Origin: Pseudomonadota bacterium
Lineage (GTDB): Bacteria; Pseudomonadota; Alphaproteobacteria; Acetobacterales; Acetobacteraceae
Assembly (NCBI GenBank): GCA_021808985.1
Contig: JAKBAQ010000072.1
Span: 1 to 11,225 of the forward strand
Direction: 5' to 3'
Length of the DNA: 11,225 nucleotides
Shown piece by piece: positions 5,383-11,225 of the stretch; position 1 is the stretch's first letter, and each line of letters begins with the position of its first letter. The notes under the pieces were generated by a model. It was given only the letters and a program-made list of their open reading frames with translations. It was not told where the DNA came from and did no database searches. Position numbers and translations under genes: made by a program.

Positions 5383-7719
5383 ATGAGCACTCAGCACGTG
5401 TTTGATCCGGCGATCTGCGAGACGCAAGATGCCGCGGGCATCGCCGCCGCGCTCAGCCGCGCGCCGCTGGCGGCGCTGCTGCGCCAGGCCGAGGCCCTCA
5501 CCCTGGCCGGGCATGGCCCGCTCGTCACCTATTCGCGCAAGGTGTTCATCCCGCTCACCAGGCTGTGCCGCGATGTCTGCCACTACTGCACCTTCGCGCA
5601 GACCCCCAAGGCCGCCGCCAGCGCCTATCTCGCGCCGGAGGAGGTGCTGGCCATCGCCCGCGCCGGGGCCGAGGCGGGCTGCCGCGAGGCGCTCTTCACC
5701 CTGGGCGACCAGCCCGAGGCCCGCTACCCCGCCGCGCGCGCGGCGCTGGATGCGCTCGGCCACCCCACCACGCTCGCCTATCTGCGCGCCATGGCCGAGC
5801 TCGTTCTGCGCGAGACCGGCCTGCTGCCCCATCTCAACCCCGGCCTGCTGAGCGCGGCTGACTATGCCGCCCTGCGCCCGGTCTCGGCCTCCATGGGCAT
5901 CATGCTGGAAACCACCTCCGAACGCCTCTGCCAGCCCGGCGGCGCGCATCACGGCTCGCCGGACAAGCACCCCGCCGCGCGCCTCGCCGCCATCGCCGCC
6001 GCCGGCGAGGCGCGCGTGCCCTTCACCACCGGCCTGCTCATCGGCATCGGCGAAACGCGTGAGGAGCGCATCGCCGCCCTGCTCGCCATCCGCGCGCTGC
6101 ACCGCCGCCACGGCCATATCCAGGAAATCATCATCCAGAATTTCCGCGCCAACCCCGGCACCAAAATGGCCGGCCATGCGGAGCCCACGCTGGAGGAGCA
6201 TCAGTGGAGCATCGCCGCCGCCCGCCTCATCCTGGGGCCGGAGATGAGCATCCAGGCCCCGCCCAATTTGCGCTCCGGCCAGCTGGCGGCGCTGCTGCGG
6301 GCGGGCGTGAATGACTGGGGCGGCGTCTCGCCGGTGACGCCTGATCATGTGAATCCCCGCTCGCCCTGGCCGCAGCTCGGCGCGCTGGCCGGGCAAACCG
6401 CCGCCGCCGGCCGCGTGCTGGCCGAGCGCCTGGCCATCGGCCCGGCCTATGCGCAATCCCCCGCCATATGGCTGGATAAATCGCTGGTCCAGCGCGTCCG
6501 CCGCCAGGTTGACGCGCGTGGCCTCCCGATGGCCGACCCCTGGCGCGCCGGCGGCGGCGCGCCGCCGCCCGCCCCGGCCGTGCATGGCGCGCGCGTCTCC
6601 CCCGGCATCGAGGCCATCATCGCCCGCGCGCGGGCCGGCGCGCGCCTGGAAGAGGCCGAGATCGTCACCCTCTTCACCGCCGCCGGCGCGGATGAGGCCC
6701 GCATCATCGCCGCCGCCAACGCCCTGCGCGCCGAGACGGTGGGCGAGACCATCACCTACGTCATCAACCGCAACATCAACTACACCAACATCTGCCTGCA
6801 TAAATGCGGCTTCTGCGCGTTCTCCAAGGGCAGCACCAAGGCCGAGCGCGGCCCTGCCTACGATATCAGCCTCTCCGAGATCAGCACCCGCGCGGTGGAG
6901 GCCTGGGCGCGCGGGGCCACCGAGGTCTGCCTGCAAGGCGGCATTCACCCGGATTATGACGGCACCACCTACCTCAACATCGCCCGCTCGGTGCGCCAGT
7001 CCACGCCGGGCATGCACATCCACGCCTTCTCGCCGCTGGAGGTGTGGCACGGCGCCACCACGCTGGGGCTGGGGCTGGAAGACTATCTCGCCCAGCTGCG
7101 CGAGGCCGGACTCTCCACCCTGCCCGGCACCGCGGCGGAAATTCTCGATGATGAGATCCGCCGCCTCATCTGCCCAGATAAACTCACCACCGGGCAATGG
7201 CTGGATGTGATGCGCGCCGCCCACCGCGCCGGCCTCAAATCCACCGCCACCATCATGTTCGGCCATACCGAGCGTTACACCCATTGGGCCCGCCACCTGC
7301 TGCGCATCCGCGACCTGCAGGCCGAGACCGGCGGCTTCACCGAATTCGTGCCGCTGCCCTTCGTGCATATGGAGGCGCCGCTCTGGCGCAAGGGCCTCGC
7401 CCGCTCCGGCCCGAGCTGGCGCGAGGCGCTGCTGATGCACGCCATCGCCCGCCTCGCGCTGCATCCGCTCATCCCCAACATCCAGGCCAGCTGGGTGAAG
7501 CTCGGCGAGGCCGGCGTGCTCGCCGCGCTCGCCGCGGGGGTGAATGATCTGGGCGGCGTGCTGATGGACGAATCCATCACCCGCGCCGCCGGCGGCCAGA
7601 ACGGCCAAGCCTGCACGCCCGCGCGCATGCGCCGCCTCGCCGCCCTGGCCGGCCGCCCGGCCGCGCAGCGCACCACCCTCTACCAGCCGGTGCCGGGACT
7701 GGCGGCGGCTGGCGACTAA
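5383..7719 (+). CDS. fbiC: FO synthase, fused CofG-CofH (FbiC)
   Basis: A 778-residue protein joining two radical SAM enzymes that make FO, the deazaflavin core of coenzyme F420, from 5-amino-6-ribitylamino-uracil and tyrosine. The N-terminal CofG half carries the [4Fe-4S] cysteines Cys62, Cys66 and Cys69 (CRDVCHYC), MGIMLETTSERL, TTGLLIGIGETREER and IQAPPNL. A Gly/Pro/Ala-rich linker lies at about 388-400. The CofH half has Cys471, Cys475 and Cys478 (CLHKCGFC), EVCLQGGIHPDYDG, SLPGTAAEILDDE and TGGFTEFVPLPFVH. It is somewhat shorter than actinobacterial FbiC (about 850 residues), but both active sites are complete. The start has GGGGAG five bases upstream. In archaea and many cyanobacteria the two halves are separate proteins, so the fusion follows the actinobacterial style. 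Confidence 0.96.
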   Translation: MSTQHVFDPAICETQDAAGIAAALSRAPLAALLRQAEALTLAGHGPLVTYSRKVFIPLTRLCRDVCHYCTFAQTPKAAASAYLAPEEVLAIARAGAEAGCREALFTLGDQPEARYPAARAALDALGHPTTLAYLRAMAELVLRETGLLPHLNPGLLSAADYAALRPVSASMGIMLETTSERLCQPGGAHHGSPDKHPAARLAAIAAAGEARVPFTTGLLIGIGETREERIAALLAIRALHRRHGHIQEIIIQNFRANPGTKMAGHAEPTLEEHQWSIAAARLILGPEMSIQAPPNLRSGQLAALLRAGVNDWGGVSPVTPDHVNPRSPWPQLGALAGQTAAAGRVLAERLAIGPAYAQSPAIWLDKSLVQRVRRQVDARGLPMADPWRAGGGAPPPAPAVHGARVSPGIEAIIARARAGARLEEAEIVTLFTAAGADEARIIAAANALRAETVGETITYVINRNINYTNICLHKCGFCAFSKGSTKAERGPAYDISLSEISTRAVEAWARGATEVCLQGGIHPDYDGTTYLNIARSVRQSTPGMHIHAFSPLEVWHGATTLGLGLEDYLAQLREAGLSTLPGTAAEILDDEIRRLICPDKLTTGQWLDVMRAAHRAGLKSTATIMFGHTERYTHWARHLLRIRDLQAETGGFTEFVPLPFVHMEAPLWRKGLARSGPSWREALLMHAIARLALHPLIPNIQASWVKLGEAGVLAALAAGVNDLGGVLMDESITRAAGGQNGQACTPARMRRLAALAGRPAAQRTTLYQPVPGLAAAGD

Positions 7720-7745
7720 GCTTAACCTCACAACGGATGGATTTG

Positions 7746-8405
7746 ATGACAAACCAGAAGATAATCGCCGTCATTGGCGGCACCGGCCACCTTGGCTCCG
7801 CTCTGGCCCGCCGCTGGGCCAAGGCCGGCCGCCATGTCATCATCGGCTCGCGCGCCGCTGAATCGGCGCGCAAGGCGGCCGCTGAGCTTGGCTTCGGCCT
7901 CACCGGCATGGCCAATGCCGAGGCCGCCCGCGCGGCCGGTCTCATCGTCGTCACCGTTCCCTTCGCCGCCCAGGCCGCCACCCTGGCTGAGATCGCTCCC
8001 CACGCCGCCGGCAAGATCGTGGTGGACACCACGGTGCCGCTGATGCCGCCCAAGGTGATGCAGGTGCAGCTTCCGGCCGAGGGCAGCGCCGCCCTGCGCG
8101 CGCAGGCGCTGCTGGGCGAGGGCGCCACCCTGGTTTCGGCGTTCCACAACGTCGCCGCCCACCGCCTCATCACCGATGAGGACATCGCCTGCGACATTCT
8201 GGTCTTCGGCAATGACAAAGCCGCCCGCGCCGAGGTCGTCGCCCTGGCCAAGGCCGCCGGCCTGCGCGGCCTGCATGGCGGCGCCCTGGCCAACGCCGCC
8301 GCCGCCGAGGCGCTGACCTCGGTGCTCATCTTCCTCAACCGCACCTACAAGGTCGACGGCGCCGGCATCCAGATCACCGGCGCGCTGATCGAGCCCGAAG
8401 TGTGA
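7746..8405 (+). CDS. npdG: NADPH-dependent F420 reductase (F420H2:NADP+ oxidoreductase)
   Basis: A 219-residue Rossmann protein of the Fno/NpdG family, which moves hydride between F420 and NADP(H). The nucleotide-binding loop IGGTGHLGSALA starts at about residue 10. IGSR (33-36) follows the second strand; in Archaeoglobus Fno this Ser-Arg pair holds the 2'-phosphate of NADP, so NADP preference is likely. VSAFHNVAAH in the middle is also typical. Bacterial members are usually thought to run toward F420H2 formation from NADPH; that direction is inferred. I chose the ATG at 7746, preceded by a weak GGATGG. An in-frame ATG at 7737 lacks any ribosome site. It follows fbiC by 26 bp, and its stop overlaps the cofE start by 4 nt. 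Confidence 0.94.
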   Translation: MTNQKIIAVIGGTGHLGSALARRWAKAGRHVIIGSRAAESARKAAAELGFGLTGMANAEAARAAGLIVVTVPFAAQAATLAEIAPHAAGKIVVDTTVPLMPPKVMQVQLPAEGSAALRAQALLGEGATLVSAFHNVAAHRLITDEDIACDILVFGNDKAARAEVVALAKAAGLRGLHGGALANAAAAEALTSVLIFLNRTYKVDGAGIQITGALIEPEV

Positions 8406-9160
8406 GCATCAGCCTCCACCCGCTCGCCGGCATCGGGGAAATCCGCCCCGGCGACGATCTTGCCGCCATCCTGGCCGGGGCGCTCACCGCCTCGGGCCTC
8501 ACCCCCCAGCCTGATGACATTCTGGTGGTGACGCAGAAAATCGTCTCCAAGGCGCAGAACCGCTTTGTTGATCTCGCCACCATCACCCCCGGCGCGCGGG
8601 CGCGGCACCTGGCCGGCATCACCGGCAAGGATGCGCGCCTGGTCGAGCTCGTGCTGGCGGAATCCACCGCCGTGGTGCGCGCGGTGCCAAACGTGCTCAT
8701 CACCCGGCATCGCAGCGGCCATGTGATGGCCAATGCGGGGATAGACCGCTCCAACACCGGCGCCGGCGGGGCCGAGCGCGTGCTGCTGCTGCCCCAGGAT
8801 GCCGACGCCGCCGCCGCCGCGCTGCGCGCCGGCCTGGCCGCGCGCCTCAGCCCCGCCCCCGCCATCGTGATTTCTGACAGTTTCGGCCGCCCCTGGCGCT
8901 ATGGCGTCACCAATGTCGCCATCGGCGCCGCCGGCTTCCCCGCGCTGGTGGACCGCCGCGGCGATACCGACCGTGATGGCCGCATCCTCGAGGTCACCCA
9001 GATCGCATTGGCTGACATGGTCGCCTCCGCCGCCGGCCTCGCCATGGGCGAGGCGGCCGAGGGCATTCCCGCCGCCCTGGTGCGCGGCCTGCCGCTGCCA
9101 GGCGCGCCCCGGCCCGCCGCCGCGCTGGTGCGCCCGCCCAGCGAGGATCTGTTTCAGTGA
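8402..9160 (+). CDS. cofE: Coenzyme F420-0:L-glutamate ligase, single-domain
   Basis: This 252-residue enzyme adds L-glutamate to F420-0 using GTP, forming the gamma-linked tail. Motifs are GIGEIRPGDDLA (10-21), LVVTQKIVSKAQ (41-52), VMANAGIDRSN (108-118) and VISDSFGRPWRYGVTNVAIG (156-175). Asp115 and Asp159 correspond to metal-binding aspartates of Archaeoglobus CofE. The size is that of archaeal CofE. The C-terminal nitroreductase-like domain of mycobacterial FbiB, which reduces dehydro-F420-0, is absent. The GTG start overlaps the previous stop in GTGA, and no strong ribosome site is seen, so translational coupling is likely. Confidence 0.95.
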   Translation: MSISLHPLAGIGEIRPGDDLAAILAGALTASGLTPQPDDILVVTQKIVSKAQNRFVDLATITPGARARHLAGITGKDARLVELVLAESTAVVRAVPNVLITRHRSGHVMANAGIDRSNTGAGGAERVLLLPQDADAAAAALRAGLAARLSPAPAIVISDSFGRPWRYGVTNVAIGAAGFPALVDRRGDTDRDGRILEVTQIALADMVASAAGLAMGEAAEGIPAALVRGLPLPGAPRPAAALVRPPSEDLFQ

Positions 9161-10113
9161 CCATGCCGCCCGCCGCGCCGCGCACCGTCGTGCTCACCGG
9201 CGGTGTGGGCGGCGCCAAGCTGGTGCTGGGCCTGGCGCAGCTCCTCCCGCCCGAGAAGCTCACCGCCATCGTCAACACCGGGGATGATTTCATCCATCTC
9301 GGCCTCGCCATCTCCCCTGATATCGACACCCTGCTCTACACCCTGGCCGGCAAGGCCAACGCCGCCCAGGGCTGGGGGCGGGAAGGCGAGAGCTGGTCCT
9401 TCATGTCCGCCCTGCGCGGCCTTGGCGGGCCGGACTGGTTCCAGCTTGGCGATGGCGACCTCGCCCTGCACGTGCTGCGCACCGCCGCGCTGGCCGCTGG
9501 CCGCACGCTCAGCCAAATCACCGCTGATTTCGCGCGGGCCTGGAATATCGGCCCCGCCATTTTGCCGATGACCGGCGCGCGCGTCGCCACCATGCTCGCC
9601 ACTGATGCGGGCGAGCTGGACTTCCAGCATTATTTCGTCGCCCGCCGCTGCGCCCCCGTGGTGCGCGCCATCCGCTTCGCCGGCGCGGCCGAGGCCAGCC
9701 CGGGGCCCGGCGTGCGCGCCGCCATCGCCCAGGCCGAGGCCATCATCATCGCCCCCTCCAACCCGTATCTCAGCATCGGCCCCATCCTCGCCATTCCCGG
9801 CATCGCCGCCGCGCTGGCCGCGGCCAGGGCGCCCATCGTCGCCGTCTCCCCCATCGTGGGTGGCCAGGCGGTCAAGGGCCCCACCGCCAAGCTCATGGCC
9901 GAGCTTGGCGTTCCCGTCAGCAACGCCGCCATCGCCGCGCAGTACCGCCCCTTCATCAGCGCCCTGCTGTGCGACACGCGCGACCCGCCCGCCGACCCCG
10001 GCATCGCCCACGCCGCCGCCGACACGCTGATGCACACGCTCGAAGACCGCGTCCGCGTCGCCCGCGCGGCCCTGGCGCTGGCGGCGAGCCTCGGCAAAAG
10101 CCCAAGGCCGTGA
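9157..10113 (+). CDS. cofD: 2-phospho-L-lactate transferase (F420-0 / dehydro-F420-0 synthase)
   Basis: A 318-residue CofD/FbiA protein that transfers the phospho-acid moiety from the guanylylated donor made by CofC onto FO. Motifs: GGVGGAK (15-21), VNTGDDF (39-45), SPDIDTLLYTLAG (53-65), WFQLGDGDLALHVLRT (94-109), APSNPYLSIGPI (199-210) and SPIVGGQAVKGPT (231-243). In the fourth motif the family more often has Arg between the two Asp residues, where Gly is found here. I keep the GTG start at 9157: it overlaps the cofE stop as GTGA and has GAGGA about nine bases upstream. An ATG two codons later (9163) is the alternative. Confidence 0.95.
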   Translation: MTMPPAAPRTVVLTGGVGGAKLVLGLAQLLPPEKLTAIVNTGDDFIHLGLAISPDIDTLLYTLAGKANAAQGWGREGESWSFMSALRGLGGPDWFQLGDGDLALHVLRTAALAAGRTLSQITADFARAWNIGPAILPMTGARVATMLATDAGELDFQHYFVARRCAPVVRAIRFAGAAEASPGPGVRAAIAQAEAIIIAPSNPYLSIGPILAIPGIAAALAAARAPIVAVSPIVGGQAVKGPTAKLMAELGVPVSNAAIAAQYRPFISALLCDTRDPPADPGIAHAAADTLMHTLEDRVRVARAALALAASLGKSPRP

Positions 10114-10718
10114 GCGCGGCCAACGGGTGGACGGCGATCATCCCCTTCAAGCCCGCCGGCGCCCGCAAAACCCGCCTGGCTGGCCGCCTCACCGCCGCGC
10201 AGCGCGACTGTTTGAGCGAGGCCATGTTCAACCATGTCGCGCGGACCCTGGCCGCCACCCCGGAGCTTGGCCGCGTCGTGCTGCTCTCCAGCATCCGCCC
10301 GCCCGGCTGGGCGGGGGAGTGGCTGCCCGATGCCGGGCGCGGCCTCAATGCCGAGCTGCACCACGCCGCCCAGGCCCTCGGCGCCGCGAACCTCCTCATC
10401 ATCCATGCGGATCTGCCCTTTCTCACCCCGGCGGATGTCTCGGCCCTCATCGCCGCGGCGGCGGACGGCTGCGCCATCGCGCCGGACCGCCACGGCACCG
10501 GCACCAACGCCCTGGCCCTGCGCGACGCCGCCGGCTTCACCTTCGCCTTCGGCGCCGGCAGCCTGCAACGCCACGGCGCCATGGCAAAAGCCCGGGCACG
10601 CATCCTCGCGCGGCCCGGGCTTTCATTGGATATCGATACCCAGGCCGATCTCGATCTCGCGATCAGCCAGGGCCTGCCGGTTCAGCTCACGCTGCCGGGG
10701 TTGGGGAGTTTTTCATGA
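10110..10718 (+). CDS. cofC: Phospho-acid guanylyltransferase of F420 synthesis (CofC/FbiD)
   Basis: A 202-residue nucleotidyltransferase that activates a three-carbon phospho-acid with GTP to give the unstable donor used by CofD. Motifs: IPFKPAGARKTRLAGRL (11-27), RGLNAEL (77-83), HADLPFLTPADV (99-110), APDRHGTGTNAL (124-135), FAFGAGSLQRH (145-155) and LDIDTQADLDLA (173-184). The length is usual. The frame is open back to 9969, but that part overlaps cofD and is not conserved in character. The GTG at 10110 gives a GTGA overlap with the cofD stop and begins at the domain. The substrate (2-phospholactate, phosphoenolpyruvate or 3-phosphoglycerate) varies between lineages and I cannot decide it from the motifs. 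The stop codon lies inside a 22-bp palindrome. Confidence 0.94.
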   Translation: MSAANGWTAIIPFKPAGARKTRLAGRLTAAQRDCLSEAMFNHVARTLAATPELGRVVLLSSIRPPGWAGEWLPDAGRGLNAELHHAAQALGAANLLIIHADLPFLTPADVSALIAAAADGCAIAPDRHGTGTNALALRDAAGFTFAFGAGSLQRHGAMAKARARILARPGLSLDIDTQADLDLAISQGLPVQLTLPGLGSFS

Positions 10719-10726
10719 AAAACTCC
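10705..10726. repeat. 22-bp perfect palindrome over the cofC stop codon
   Basis: GGAGTTTTTC and GAAAAACTCC are exact reverse complements around a central AT, and the cofC TGA (10716-10718) falls in the middle. It can form a cruciform or an RNA hairpin at the end of the F420 operon transcript. No T-run follows, so it is not a textbook terminator alone. Confidence 0.7.
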
Positions 10727-10734
10727 TCAGGATT

Positions 10735-10762
10735 CTGGCCCTTTTTTGTAAAAAAGGGCCAG
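10735..10762. terminator. 28-bp near-perfect inverted repeat, end of the F420 operon
   Basis: CTGGCCCTTTTTT (10735-10747) and AAAAAAGGGCCAG (10750-10762) are exact reverse complements separated by GT. This forms a stem of about 12 bp with a small loop, on either strand. It lies eight bases after the palindrome over the cofC stop and between convergent genes. A transcription end for both sides is likely, although the T-run is within the stem. The pair may instead be one copy of a dispersed intergenic repeat. Confidence 0.6.
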
Positions 10763-10787
10763 GCCCCAAAAAACTTTTGAGAATTAT

Positions 10788-10835
10788 TCTGAATGTTTTT
10801 GAAGAGACGGTTAAGGTAATCTCTTGTAATTCAGA
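10788..10835. terminator. Nested inverted repeats over the cysQ stop codon
   Basis: TCTGAAT (10788-10794) pairs with ATTCAGA (10829-10835). Inside it AAGAGA (10802-10807) pairs with TCTCTT (10820-10825). The outer arm covers the cysQ stop (10831-10833). On the minus strand this would fold just as the cysQ message ends, a possible 3' end structure. The stems are short, so this is tentative. Confidence 0.35.
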
Positions 10836-11225
10836 GCAGCTCCAGCACCCGCGCGGCGTCTTCCTTGCGGCAGATCAGCAGGTCCGGCAGATACGGGTTC
10901 TCGTTATTATAGACCAGCGGCGAGCCGTCGATCCGGCTCACATGCAGCCCGGCGGCCAGCGCCACGGCGGCGGGGGCGCAATTGTCCCACTCATACTGCC
11001 CGCCGGAATGCAGATAGATATCCGCCTCCCCGCGCAGCACCGCCATGGCCTTGGCACCCGCCGAGCCCATCGGCACCAGCTCCGCACCCAGGGCCTGCGC
11101 CACGGCCACCGCCTCCGCCGCCGGGCGGGTGCGGCTCACCAGCATGCGCGGCGTCTTGCCCGCGGGCGGCACCACATGCCCGGCCTCGGAGGTGAGGGTA
11201 AGCCCCAGCCCCGGCAGCGCCACCG
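10831..11225 (-). CDS. cysQ: 3'(2'),5'-bisphosphate nucleotidase CysQ-like, N-terminal part missing
   Basis: The C-terminal 131 or so residues of an inositol-monophosphatase-fold phosphatase; the 5' end lies beyond the right edge. The diagnostic stretch is ADIYLHSGGQYEWDNCAPAA, with the metal-binding Asp of the WD motif, followed by LAAGLHVSRIDGSPLVYNN and the tail LPDLLICRKEDAARVLELL. CysQ enzymes hydrolyse 3'-phosphoadenosine 5'-phosphate, a by-product of sulfate assimilation, and this spacing of HSGGQYEWD is closer to CysQ than to plain inositol monophosphatase. The open frame has no visible start; the apparent first codon at 11223 is an internal GTG read as Val. It is convergent with the F420 operon, with no functional link evident. 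Confidence 0.85.
   Translation of the reverse strand, partial: VALPGLGLTLTSEAGHVVPPAGKTPRMLVSRTRPAAEAVAVAQALGAELVPMGSAGAKAMAVLRGEADIYLHSGGQYEWDNCAPAAVALAAGLHVSRIDGSPLVYNNENPYLPDLLICRKEDAARVLELL

Noticed and set aside
4489..7752. A 1087-codon open frame on the minus strand opposite the BKACE and fbiC genes.
   Set aside because: It mirrors two genes with clear motifs. Its composition (Gly/Ala/Arg/His-rich, no recognisable domain) is what the antisense of GC-rich codons gives.
9969..10109. A longer cofC frame starting at 9969 inside cofD.
   Set aside because: The residues are Arg/Pro/His-rich shadow of cofD codons; the GTG at 10110 begins at the domain and matches the other GTGA overlaps.
9154..10574. 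Long minus-strand frames opposite cofD and cofC.
   Set aside because: They overlap genes with complete family motifs and show no domain of their own.
1..11225. CRISPR arrays, tRNA or rRNA genes, transposases or phage genes.
   Set aside because: No regularly spaced repeats, no cloverleaf-like segments and no mobile-element proteins were seen; nearly all sequence is occupied by the genes listed.

Overview
The window is GC-rich, densely packed bacterial DNA. Codon use (strong G/C at third positions), the protein families, GTG starts and short gene overlaps fit an alphaproteobacterium. The AT-rich tandem palindromes near the right end remind me of intergenic repeats in Acetobacteraceae, but that lineage guess comes from memory and is weak.

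Left part (1-3508). Four genes look like parts of one or more catabolic routes. An enoyl-CoA hydratase (minus strand, running off the left edge) and a VOC-fold protein (minus) form a likely two-gene operon. A divergently oriented short-chain dehydrogenase-like protein (plus) follows. It ends tail to tail against a Rieske ring-hydroxylating oxygenase alpha subunit (minus), with a hairpin shared between the two stop codons. No oxygenase beta subunit, ferredoxin or reductase lies in the window. The SDR has Phe where the catalytic Tyr normally sits.

Middle (3433-4431). The gap between the Rieske gene and the divergent protein-L-isoaspartate methyltransferase gene (pcm) holds two palindromes. One is a 14-bp TTATGCTAGCATAA just upstream of the Rieske -35. 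The other is a perfect FNR/FixK-type box (TTGATCCTGATCAA) spaced as a class II activator site for pcm. After pcm comes a 142-bp gap with a perfect 8-bp-arm inverted repeat and a TATATAAG -10 region.

Right part (4432-10718). Six plus-strand genes are tightly packed: a BKACE (DUF849) beta-keto acid cleavage enzyme, then a coenzyme F420 set. The F420 set is fused CofG-CofH (FbiC), an F420:NADP oxidoreductase, CofE, CofD and CofC. Together they form the deazaflavin FO from ribityl-aminouracil and tyrosine (FbiC), make the activated phospho-acid (CofC), join it to FO (CofD), add glutamates (CofE), and exchange hydride between F420 and NADP(H) (oxidoreductase). The last three junctions all use the same 4-nt GTGA stop/start overlap. 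CofE lacks the C-terminal flavin reductase domain of mycobacterial FbiB, so if the PEP route is used, the dehydro-F420-0 reductase must be encoded elsewhere.

Right edge (10719-11225). Two strong AT-rich palindromes, one over the cofC stop codon, separate the F420 operon from a convergent, 5'-truncated CysQ-type bisphosphate nucleotidase gene.

The F420 pathway is known biology. The less ordinary points are its presence in a proteobacterial setting, its coupling to BKACE, the Tyr-to-Phe SDR, the FNR-type site before pcm, and the repeat structures.
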